Assembly: GCF_001522545.3 (NCBI RefSeq)
Contig: NC_031769.1
Coordinates: 13,060,386-13,124,385 of the forward strand
DNA length: 64,000 nucleotides
Source of the DNA: Parus major
Lineage: Eukaryota; Chordata; Aves; Passeriformes; Paridae
Direction: 5' to 3'
This document shows positions 28,249 to 40,300 of the stretch, in pieces. Below the pieces are notes generated by a model. The model was not told the DNA's origin. It worked only from the letters and a program-made list of their open reading frames with translations, and ran no database searches. Each line of letters opens with the position of its first letter. Positions within the stretch are counted from its first letter, which is position 1. Position numbers and translations under genes: made by a program.

Positions 28249-31200
28249 GTAATATGCGTAATTTGTAGTATTCAAGACAATTTTTAATTTTAGTAATTAA
28301 ACAAATTATATGAAAACCTTTTCAGATATGTTTGCCTTGATCAGATACTCACAAATGTGATGGTAACATGTCAGTGTGTGATGTCCCTCCCTGAAACTTG
28401 ACTGTGACTAGTGTGGGGCTCCTCTCCTTGTTTTTGGGGACAGGTTTTGTCTCTGAATCCTGCTGGAGAAGCAGCTGTAGTTTGTGTCCCCTGAGCCCTG
28501 CTTTGGTGGAGCCACTCTGGTTATCGGCCACCGAGGGAGCGGAGGCAGATTAGCAAGTGGAACTGAACTGCAAAAGCTTTGTGTCCAGATGCTGTCAAAG
28601 CTCCAGTTTAAAGAAGTGTCTTTAAAAAGGTGTCAAAGGGTGCCTAAATGCCTAAATCCCTTGACTTTGACAGACTCCAGACATCTTGCCCAGTGCTGTG
28701 AAGTTGTTTCTCAGAAATGATTAAATTGTAGGAGCATGCTTGTTACCTGTGCCTGCTTCTCTCTCACATCCCTCTCTGGTAGCGAGCCTGGCCTCGGCCA
28801 TCTCGGTGGCTCCTCTTGCTCCTCTTTGTCTCTGCTGGGGACAAAGGAGCCCAAGGAGTGCATGCAAAACTGGGAGATAGAATAAAGCAGTTTTTATTAA
28901 CAGCATGCAATTAAGTGGGGGGTGATGCAGGTCCTGGCTAAGGGCTCCTGTTGCTCTGAGCCGTCTCTGTTGGCTTTCCAGTCAGGTTACCTGTGTTCTG
29001 TTTTACTTGAGTTCACGCCAAAATGAAATGGCATCCAGCTACCCTAGTTGATATTTAATCTCCTTCAGCCTATATTGTGTGTTCCAGGATTGGATTCCTC
29101 TGGTTTGTCTTGTCAAATAAACATCAGCATTTAAGGATGTTAGGTGGGTAAGAGCATTAGGTGAATTACCTGCTTCTCCCTGTTAGCAGTCTGGCAGTTC
29201 ACACAGGTAGTGCCAGCACTGTCACAGGTACTGGGAAAATTGTGTTTTCCATTGAGTGGCTAGAGCTATGTAGAAACTTAAGTGTGTTGAGCTGCTTAGA
29301 TTAAATATTTCACTAAATCTACTTAAGTTATTTAAATAAAATACTTTTAGAATCAATCATTACTTCAGATGTTTTCAACAGCACCTGAAATGGGTAAATT
29401 TAAAAAGAAATGTAGACTATAATAGATTTTCAAATTATGAAATGGATATTAGCTTATAATATTCTTTCCCCTTTAATATTTTAATAATGGCATATTTTTC
29501 ATGTGAAGTTAATGAGCCCTGTACGTAAATCAGGACTGAAACTAAGGTCATAGTATCCTTATCTTTGTTTTAAGTAAATGTTGGAAACTAGTATAGTTTT
29601 TAGCTGCATTTATATGTTTCTCAAAAACATGGTGCAAAATTAAGTGGTATGGAGATTTAATCTCAAATACACACTTATAGTGTATTTTTTTTCCTTCTGT
29701 GTTTTAGTATTTTCTGATTTAAGGGAATATACATGTCTTTATATGTCTGTGGTTTCTTATACTTTGGTAAATTTTATTCTATAGAGATCATATGTACAGT
29801 TCACAGCATATCATGCATTAAATGTTTTAGTATAGATAGCTTTTCAGCACAAAACATTGAGTGCTTTAAGATCTGTAACTTTAAGATTCTGAGTGGGAAC
29901 TGGGTACTGAGATAACAGTAAGATGTGATTTGTTATGGCACTGAATATTACACATTACTGTAGCAATTGGCAAAATTTCCTTCACTCCGTTTATCCCATA
30001 GGAAATATCTTTTTGATAACAGCAGCATTTATTCAAAATAAAGAGTTCTACTTGGTTCTTCGCATTGTTTTTGTGATAAAGGTTAACTGGTAGGTCCTAA
30101 TATGAACTTACATGTTGAGTGCACTCATGTATTTTAAGAATGTTGGCTAAAACTTGGATCCTGCTGTTGCAGGGACATATCTGCCCTAAGGATGCTGCCC
30201 TGAAGAACAGATCCTAATCTGAAATTTATTTATGTGTGCTTGTCTGTGTCTGTGTACACAGGAGAGAATGTTGCACCTAACTTGAGTAGAGACAGCTTCC
30301 ATCCTACTAGTGTTTGTGAGAGGTTACTTGTTTAAAATTCAGCTGCAACTGTATCTTGATTAAGGAACTGTACCTGTAGCATTTACACACAGCCTTTTTT
30401 TTCTCTTTTGCAAAGGACAAAATGTAACTTTAGAAAGGTCCTGGGTATTATTTAATGATCCTTTGGAGTTTAAATAATAGGCAACGTGCAAATTGTATGA
30501 AAATGATCTATATTTTTGGGCAAGCCTAAAAGATCTTTATAAAAGCCTCTTTTTGGCAGCATATTTACTGTGGGCAGGTGAGCATAAGCGTGGTGCTCTC
30601 CCAGCTGCTCTGCGGTGCCTGGTTTGCCAGCTGAGTGTGCCACTGCCAGGGAGGTGCAGCAGTCAGGGGCACGGAGCTGCTCCACCTACTTCAGACTTCT
30701 GCCTCCTGGAGTTGTCCATATGAATATTCTCTTTTGGTTCTCAGCATGTGCATAATTAATAGGAGAAACTACTTGAGTGAGCCACAGACAGGTACAGGGC
30801 ATTGTGGCCAGCTGCCTAATTATTGTCATTAGGAAGCATTTGGAAGTTCCTGGTGTGCATTTTTAGGAACCTAACAGTGAGGGAATCTGTAGATTTTGAT
30901 TGATTTGTCTGTTGTATTAAAAGATTATTAAAGTGATTAGATGTGCAGTGTTGAAGCATTAATTTTCTAAACATATTTATCAAGGAGAGGTAATAATTGT
31001 AGTCTACTTGATAATATTACCCATCATACTCCTTTAAGCTGATCTTTTTCCTGCTACTGTGCCATATTTTAATTAACATATTTGAAAACAGGTATGAAAA
31101 CTTGTGCATTTATAATTATACTTTCAATATCAATATAATTGTGTTTTCAAGGTGTCTTTACCATACAAAAAGGGCCTAGAATTAGGGTAAGTTTTAATGA

Positions 31201-33219
31201 TCCTCAAGAAAATACTGGGGTTATATGTGAAGCAGATGACATTCCTTTTCAGTGGGGAAAAAAGAAGCAGCCTGGATGAAAACTAACTCTTCTGTGTGGA
31301 CTCAGGGCTTTGCTATGAAATGACTCAGAGTGAACAGGGTGCTTTCCACAGAAGTACGCCCAGAATAACACACTCATCGCTCTCTATGAATTCTTTGAGC
31401 CCAGAAAAATCCCTTTGTCCATCTTGCTTTTAAAAAAACATATTTCATTGTGGTGGCTGTATTTGCCATTCTGTTCACTTCCCTGCTTCTGAGTGGAATG
31501 AAGAACACGGAGACACGAGCTACCTCTTGTGTTCAATCTGTTTAATTACACTCAGGGGCTTCTTTTGTTGTTTTTTATTTTTTTATTATTTTTTTTTCCT
31601 TCCTCACAAAAGGCTGGGCAATTATTAGTTTTTATTCAGATTTCAAATAATTTTCTGAAAAATCAAAAATACCTATATAGTTTTTTTGCTCTTATGCAGA
31701 GAGGTAAATGAGGCAATATTTCTACCTATATGTCTTTTAGTGAGATATATATATTTTTTTAAGATCTCATTATGGAAGAGCTGGTCTTTATTTTGCATTC
31801 ATGAAAATTAGTATACTTTAAAGTTATCAAGGATATGAATTTACAAGGCTACTTTTTTAAACTTTCTATTAAAATGATGTAAAATCTGTAACTTCTTCAG
31901 AGACATGTAGGTCACTAAATAACTATAAGTGCAGTTTTATGACATACATTTTTTTGTGTTTGTTCAATAGACAACAAAAAGTGCATAGCAAATGCCAACA
32001 AATGACTGTGACTATTAGGTTTTGTTTATTTTTTCCTAAGTGTTTGGGAAATCTTTGTTATATTTAAAAACTGTTTAGGGAGAATCTGGCTGGCTAATTT
32101 ATAATACTAGTGTATCTGTTTTGTCTTAAAGGATTCAAATATGATTATCTTCTCTAAAAGGAACACATAATGCTACAAGTTTTTATAACATAGGATCTAA
32201 ACTATCAAAATCATGTCATTACTTGAAAATTCAGAGTTCTCTTTTCTCTTCAGGAAGATGTTGTTACAGTGTATAGCTTTTTGGCCTTCTGGATTTGGGA
32301 ACTCACAGACATTTTTCTTTATTAATTCCTCAATTTCTTCTTTCAATTTCTTCACTTATTCCAATTATTGGAGACATATCAGATATATTAATCTATTTTG
32401 AATCTGAAATTAAGAAAAAAAAAAAAAGAATTTTTATAATTTTTGGAGGACAAGGACTACTAATTCTGATTTGGGGTGATAATAGTATAATTCCTAAAGT
32501 AATTTCATAACATATTTATCTCCTTAATCAGACAGTTGAAAAACTAAAAATACTGTTTTATTTCTAAATTAGTGCAGAACAGCAAGGTACCAGGAGTGTG
32601 ACTGGTGTCAAGTGGAAGTTTATTACTTGAATTCCAACACTTGATCCAGACCAATAGAGCTGCAGATTTGTAAAACTGTCTAAATAAATACCTGAGAGCA
32701 TGGTGGTGTGTTAAAGAACTTCCTCCTGCAGCTGTAGAGTAGCACATAAGAGAAAGAGTGAAATACTCTGTTGTTTGTAAATGTTGGATTTGGGGACTCC
32801 TGTCCAACTTTTGTGCATCTGCCTGTGTGTAAACATGTAGATAGGCTCTCTGTAACTCAGTAACTCTGGAACTGAGGTTTTTTCAGTGGATATCTAGTAC
32901 CAGCTGTAAATGAGCATGCAAAATATTAACAATGTATGGAAGATAATCACAAGTATAGGGACTTTTGAGTGCTTGACTGCAGTCCTCCTCCATGATGATT
33001 TAATATGGATTAAATCCAGCAGTTCCTGTTTATGTGTGAGGTTAACTTCTCAGATGTTTAAAGCTGTCCCTGTTAATAGTTTGATCCCCCTTTTATCCTT
33101 AAATTTTTGCTCTTGGATGCTTTTGCTTTCTTGTTACTGACAGGTAGCTGAAGAATATTTTCATTTTCTTTCTAGTTCATTTGAGCTCTGAAATGTTTTT
33201 GTTACCTACAGTGTAGCAG
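28249..33219. other. Intronic sequence without recognised genes
   Basis: About 5 kb. There are GC-richer islands at about 28380-28870 and 30570-30720 within AT-rich flanks, and T-rich sequence at 31560-31600. An AATAAA motif lies at 28881-28886 just after the first GC-rich island, but no coding exon precedes it. Nothing was identified as a gene. Confidence 0.65.
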
Positions 33220-33360
33220 GAATATATGTGTGTATTTATATATAAAAATCCCAATATATATACATACATAAAAAGATACCCTGTATGTATACATACATAT
33301 ACAATATGCATATAATATATACATATTATACATATGTATATATGTATAATACATATATGA
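33220..33360. repeat. AT-rich satellite-like TA/CATA patch
   Basis: Around 140 bases made almost entirely of TATA, TACATA and TATGTA units. It contains an internal inverted repeat with 11-bp arms (TATTATACATA at 33324-33334 and TATGTATAATA at 33341-33351). It is probably a decayed microsatellite. Confidence 0.9.
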
Positions 33361-36300
33361 ATTATGTAGTGCAAAATATTTCTGCTGGATCTTTCTGTGC
33401 ATTTTCAAATGGCAGTTGCTTGTAGAGAGGCATAAGCATTAGTTTGCTTCCCATTTCAGTAAACTGTTTCATTAAGCACAGTATTTCTTGGTTTTGCAGT
33501 CTACTTTCCAGTTCTTTATTTCTTACAGCATTTTATATGTGACAGGAGATTTATACCACCATGCAGGCTTGTATGTATTTCACATGACCTTGGAATATGC
33601 TTTTAAATGTTATTATTTTTCTAGATACGAATGCACTTTTTTTCCCTTATGTTGTCACAAGATGGTGAGCCCAGGTGCCGTTCTTGAGGAGTTTTGATTT
33701 TCTGGGGTGGTGTATCCCTGGCTCCTGCTGCAGAGTTCAGCTGGGGGTGCCCAGTGGATGAGCTGGCTCACTTGTTAGTTTTGTCTGGAAACACTTTCCC
33801 ACTATTTATCTGCTGTGCACAAGTTTAACAGTTAGTTTGTGCACAAAAGCCAGTGGAGATCCCTTATGAGATTTGTGGGTGAAGGTTTATTTAGATGAGG
33901 GGAAAATGGCTTAATGCTTGCTTTCAGCTGAGATGTAGAAGCAGCAAGCTTTCCTTTGATGCTCTTGTCCAAGTTCTGGCAGGGCAGGATGGAGACGCCT
34001 CCTGGGCTGACCAGATCATGCAGCTGCTGCTCTTAATACTGGTAAATGACACCAGTTTTGCAACATACCCATTTTCAAATATACACATTTTCAAAATTAA
34101 TGCACAGTGAACAGTTTACACTTGGATGTGGTTAGTTGTTTGTTTAAATACACTGCATTGCAGCCTTGAGTTTTTCCTAATTTAAGCCTTTCACTGATTT
34201 TTTTTTTGCTATATTCGGTATCTCAATCTGAATTAAGGCAGTGGAATGTGTGGCTGCTGTGTGCATGTGGCTCTGGTAGGGGGGCTCCTGGCCAAGCCCT
34301 GCAGATAGCATTTATGTTACTATGAACCTGTCTCCAGTAAATGCTGCTCATCTCAAAGCAATATTTTACCCTGGAAGACACTATATTTAGTGCTGGACAA
34401 GTAGATAAAGCCACTTCAAGGAGGAAGAAGTATTTCACTCTTGTTTTATATATTTAGGAAGCTGCTGCTGCTTTTTTCATTTCCCTCACTTTAAACTGTT
34501 TTATCTAATTCAGGATGTTTCAAGTTATTATTCTAGACAGTCACTTAAATAAAAATAAACAATTAAAAATACATCATTAAAAAGTATGTTGCTCCCAAAA
34601 TGGAGTCAATGATGTGTCCCACAGGACCAGAGAATGAACCTTGGAATACTATGGACAATTTAAAATGGGCAGATTTAATTATAGCAGGAGTGTGCAATTA
34701 CTGAATGAGGTATGAGAGACATGGGAAATGTTCCCATCTAAATAATGACCAGAATGTGCTTGTTCTAATAATATTCCATAACACATTTAGGGCCCTAAGA
34801 TTACAACACTTTCAGGTTATTAGAAGACGATGATAATGGTGTGTTTTATTGCCAAATTACTACCATATTCTCTGAGGTATGAAGTGATATTAATGACCAT
34901 TTTCAATAAGGAATAACATTTTGCAACATCAGTAGCATTTAACCATATTAAAATATGTTGTGTTGTGCAGTAAAGCCCTAGGGTATAGATATGAAAACTA
35001 AAGGGTTTAATTTTGAGATGCAGTTGGGAAATTATTTGGATATTCAAAAAAGCTTTAAGGTAAAAATACATTAATGAAGTAAGTTTTTTTAATTATTTGC
35101 AATAAATAAAAAATGCATATATGTTACCTGATTGTAATTTTGGTTTATAAAAATGTTAAAATCAGTGCATGGCTTATATTCTGTTTAGTGTGCTATATAA
35201 AATTTCAATTATCTACATGTCTGTTAAATCTAGAAATGAACCAATAAAAGAGAGAATTAGTACATATACATAAATGAATGCTGCTTGGAATGCATATTAA
35301 AAATATTTTTCATAACAGAGGAAGTTTCATAGAATAGGTGACAAGATAACATTCAGTTTCTCTGGTAGCATATTCTCTTAATGAGGAGCTGTGTGTTCAT
35401 ACAATTTACCAACAGCCATTCTTTACAGATTTGTCTGCCTCTTTAACTGTAAATATTGCAATATTTGTTTTGCCAAGGTCAGATGCTCAGACTTGGTGAC
35501 ATTATTGTCATTGATCTAATCAACTGTAACTCTCATACCATCTGGTTAAGTTATTATGTTAATTCCAAGTAAATAAGTTAATTCTAGTCACTCAGAACTG
35601 CCAAAGATGGGAATTTTTATGATGTCAAAATATGTCTCTGAAGCAAAATAAACCCTCTGTACATCTTGTGTGTTATGGAATGTTGTAAAAACTAAAGATG
35701 TATTTTCCTGTGGGAGCATCACTTTCATTTGCTTAAAACAAATCTGAGTTTTATTTGAGTTGTAAAAATAAGGAAATCATATTGTGGTTTTATAGTTACT
35801 GTAAAATACCATAAAATATTTCTAAGTTACCGTCTTCTGTTGAGTCAGCAGCTGAAGAGTTGCATATGATACACATTCTAATTGTATATGATATCATTTG
35901 ATACTATACAAATACTGTTAAATGGGCTCCGTAGGATACATTAAAGATTGGTTTGCAGCCATGATCTTGCATTTAATGTCAGAACTGGAAGTGTCAGAAT
36001 CACAAAGCTTGGCATGGACCTGTACAGAAATAATGTGAAGACCTTGCTGTCTGTTGACTTAGAGCTCCAGTTCTGCTTAGAGATATGAAAGTTAAATCTG
36101 TCTTTAATTTTGTGCTAGGTCATGGAAGCTTCAGTTCTGTTCTCCCTTGATGTACAAAGATCATGATCTGAGTGAAAATTCAAGAGGTTACCTTTTAGAA
36201 ATCCTTAGAATTTGTTGGAAGTTCATCATGAGAGTGTTATTCTCATTATGACAATGTGTCTTCATAAAATGAAGAAGCATTCAGGGTTTAAGCTAGAATC

Positions 36301-37289
36301 TGTGTTTTGCAACTCTGGATTAGAATCACAAGATTCTGATGAAATATTAAAATCCTGAAATTTTAGTTAGGACTTGAATGAATCCAGGTTCAGCTGAGAT
36401 TTGATGTGTATCTTTTCTTCCCATACTGTTTTGAGATGGTCAGTTTGTGGCTCTTGGGGCTATTATCTCACAATTATTTTGGCATATAAGATTAAAATAA
36501 AAAGTCTTGTCCTCGTCATAAACAAAATCTTGGTTAGGCCATGTCAGGATAATAAAATCTGGAATCCCAAAAGTCTCATGGTTTAGAGCTGTGGGGCAGA
36601 GGTGCTGTCTGGTAGCTTTGATATGGGAGCATGGCCTGGAGAGCTGTTGTGTCTGAATGAACAGAGTAATTTGAAGGGCTCTCAGGGAGGTGTTAATGTT
36701 TGGGAGCATAATATGCAAATTATGTGCTTGGCAACATGGTGTGTAATGCAATTTGAAATGGAGCCTTAACTAGTCCAGTTTTATGCATAATAACTTAAAA
36801 GCAATATAGAGACTTAAATATTAAGCTATTTATGTTAGTCTCACAGTTTAATAAGGTTTATTTGACTGGATATTGTTTAAATAAAAGCAAGTTTGCATAT
36901 GGAGGTTCACAAGTAGATTAAATGCTCTTTTAAGTAGTGATAATAACTTGTTTTTGGTAAACACTGGTAAGTCTGAAATGTATATATGGTATTCTGATGG
37001 CAGAAACAAGTAAATGAGCTCTTTTCTCCCATTCTGTATTCTGAAGTGCAGTCACCTGCTATGAAGTAAAAAATTAGAGTGGTATGGGACATCTTCTATA
37101 AGCAAAATTTATTTAAGCTAGAAGAATATTTTTAATGCATTTAGTTTGGCTGTAACATGTCTCTGTGTACAGGTTTTTCTCTGTATTTCATAAAAAAAGA
37201 GGTGTAGTAACATAGCAACCTTTTATTCATCCAGAAAGTTTTTAATGATCTGTCTCAGTAGGAAGAAGCCCCAGTATCTTCACAGGAGA
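33361..37289. other. Intronic sequence, mostly without recognised features
   Basis: About 3.9 kb, AT-rich. It includes the exon-like segment at 33928-34041 and a long stretch (about 35340-35700) of even composition without simple repeats. No other element was recognised. Confidence 0.65.
33928..34041 (+). other. Candidate cryptic exon, 38 codons, phase 0 at both ends
   Basis: An acceptor-like TGCTTGCTTTCAG ends at 33927 and a donor-like CTG|GTAAAT lies at 34041/34042. Between them are exactly 114 bases, open in one frame, beginning LRCRSSKLSFDALV and ending IMQLLLLIL. The segment is GC-richer than its flanks, and the symmetric phase would let it be inserted between phase-0 exons such as the PARD3 exon at 2937 without a frameshift. 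I do not recognise the product, and known PARD3 isoforms do not contain it as far as I recall. It may be a chance combination of splice-like sites. Confidence 0.22.
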
Positions 37290-37365
37290 TACATATATAC
37301 ACACACAGACATACACACACACACGTGTGTGTGTATATATATGTGTGTGTGTGTATATATATGTA
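37290..37365. repeat. CA/TG/TA compound microsatellite with a palindromic centre
   Basis: ATACATATATACACACACAG leads into a CA run that meets a TG run head to head at 37324/37325, giving a perfect 20-base palindrome (37315-37334). This is followed by TATATATATG, a second TG run and another TATATATATG. It is likely polymorphic and able to form Z-DNA or a cruciform. Confidence 0.95.
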
Positions 37366-40300
37366 AACATTTTTAATGCAGACCAAGAGGAGCCACTTTT
37401 TCTGTGCCCCTCTGTGGGATGAGTGCACTGAGACCCCCCTCCTGTTATTTCTGGGTCTTGGAGAAAATGCTCTGGGATATCACTGAACTATTTACTTTCT
37501 AACAGGAAAAAAAAGACGGACTTAAATCTGAATAGAAAAAAGGAGTCCACCAGCAGAACATAGTTGCTGCATCAAGACAGGAAGAAAATGGGAGGTATGG
37601 AGGGAAACTGAGCTGAAGTGATACTACTCCTACCAATCCTGGAAACAGAGTCCAGGAGTTCTTAATTTTTGTTGAACTTGTTGTTTTTTGTTATCCCTTG
37701 CTCCCGGATAGACACAGCTGTGGCTTTGAGTAGCAGTTGGGGTTCACCCACGTAGGAGGCAGTGTGGGACACTGTGCAGGGAGGAGGTGGGAGAGGGAAT
37801 GCCCATCCCATTGTCCGTGCTGTGCCCTGCGGAGCCCAGGCTGATGGCAGATCACATAGCCCAGGGCAGCTCTCTGCTTACACTGCTCTGCTGGGGGTCA
37901 CAACTGGAGAGAAGCAGCTGTCCAGTGTTGGCAGGGCTGGTTTGGACAACTGCACCTAGCCTAGGAAGAGTGGTTTGAAAAATAGAAATACTTGCAATAG
38001 TCTTAAGACTGTGTCAGACAGAGATTTCTGAATTTTCTCATTTATAAAATCAAAGTATTCTTATTGTACTGCAGCCAGTACTGCTCTCATCACAGTCATT
38101 ATTTAGGTCCTGGAAGCACAAGCAGCCTGCTGTTGTTTAATTTACTGAAATAAGTGTAATCCCATAGTGAATAACTGAAATTACTGGATGTAGCCAGTAG
38201 CATTAGATAGCTCACAAAGTGACATATAGAGCTTTGGTGAAACATAATCCTTTTGTTTTGGCTTATCAGAAGATTCCTCTTGATATTCTGCATAAAATTT
38301 TATCTGTTCCATATCAAACAGAGCTGTGGGTTTTATAGCTTAAGCAGTGACATTTCTTTCAAAATGCTGCTTGTGTGACGGATTTGCACGTGCTGGGATT
38401 GGCAGCTCCATTTTCTGTGTGGAAGATGCACTAACTGTTCAGCAGAGGTCACTGTGAGTTTGTGCGTGAGACATTTTAATGCAACTTATCACAATGTAGT
38501 ACTGAAAATATTAATATTATGACTAGGAAATTCTTGTGCCTGCATTCGCTTTGAAATGAAACTGTGTGAATTTTAAGAAATATCTTTTTTTGTGAAGTAG
38601 AAAGTGCAGGTGATTGCAAGATTTCAAAGAAACCTGAATAACCTTAAGAAATGTGGCATGTGTCCATAATTTAATCATTTTTAGTATTACTTACCAAGAT
38701 TTATCCAAATGATGACTTCTATAGAAGTCCCTCTTCCTCCCCCTTCTTCTAAAATGTGTTGCTCCTCCAATCGCCCATGAACCAGGTGTGTCTGTCCTTT
38801 GCACAAATGTTTTACACCTTCCTGAAGCTCAGTTTCCCTGCACTTAAAAGCCCCAGATGAAGACAGAAAGGAGCATGGTTTTCCTGTTTCTTTGTTGACT
38901 TACTAAAGGCAGCATTGAAATCAGCTGTTATTTGCCCAACAATGTATGTTTTGTCTTGTTCCCTTCATCATCACAGTAAGCTTTTTAAGTTTATGGCAGA
39001 AAAATAACCTTTTGCTGTTGTTTTCCCCCTCAACTGTGTGCTCTGCCATTGTTGTGGGGATATCAGTAATAGTTCTCATCTGCTGCTGGAGAATGTTTTC
39101 AAGTTACAAACAAACTAAACCACTCTTAGAGCTTCTGAAAAATGCTGGTTTAAAGCTTTTTGTTTTCCTGCTACCAATTGCTAATTACAGCTGTGAAAAC
39201 AAGTCCTTGGAGAAATCTCAAGAGTCCCCCTTCTTCTAAAGACAACTTCCGATTCTGATTAACCAGAAGCTAATGAGGCTTTCAAGTCTTCTGGATTTTT
39301 CACTTGATCTTAGTTCTTCAAGGGCTTATGTAAGCTTTTTATGGAAATAGTGCCAACAGATGTTTGCAATTTTGCATCCGCTGCAGCTCTATGACTGTAA
39401 AGGTTTGGGAGACTCCAGAAGTTGATTAGCAGAGAAAAGCAAGTGGAGTTAGATTGGTGCTGCATGTTTGGATGGAACAAGGAGCTCTAATTCCATTCAA
39501 GAAAATACAGGAAGGAGGAGTTCATTTGAGCATCGCAGGGTGGAAATGATGTTTGTGAAATTTACTAGGAGTCTTTTGCTAGATCTGCAAACAAGGCCTT
39601 TGTCTAAACATATATTCTCATTTTATGTTGGCCCTTTATCAGTTTTATTTTTTGTCATTGCAATGAGGTGAAGTAAACTGGAAACCCAGCATAGTGAGCC
39701 TAAATCATGCCTGTGTTTATGACTTTGGAAACTACCAGTTTTGGTGGTTGCCAGAAGCAGGAACTGTATCATTAGTCACAAGCCTCTTGGCTCTGTGGCT
39801 TTTCAGTTGTACTTCGGTTTAGTCATAGTACTGTATTTTAAATACCAAAAGACCTCAAGGAGTGTCCTGAGGGTGGAAGGACATGTAGTGGTGAATGATA
39901 TTTGTGTATGCCTCCTGCACTCTGTGTGAAGTTTTCTGAGTATGCCTCATTGTCAAAGAATAACCTGGGGCAAAGATAGATGGCAAAGGGGTTGATCTGT
40001 GCCCCACAGGACAAAGAACTGTGGCTCCAGCTTTGGCAAGGACTCAGAAACTCGGACACAATCTGCAGTTACAAGTAACCTCCTTGGACAGAGCCTATCT
40101 GTGGCCAGATAGGAGTTCGTAGCCAGCAAGTTGGAGGAGGAGTATGAAGCTCCCACTCCTTTTGAGGGAACCAGATACCACAAGGCAAATGTGTACTGCT
40201 ATAATCTGAGCAAAAGTTCTGAAGCCTCAAAATGGGTGGTTTGAAAACAGCATTGCTGGTGTGATGTTCTCTCTGTTCCTTTCTCTACAGGGTAATGAGG

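Noticed and set aside
33895..34110. Full open frame around the 33928 segment as a standalone small gene
   Set aside because: The ATG-to-stop frame has no known product. Only the splice-bracketed part is kept as a low-confidence exon candidate.
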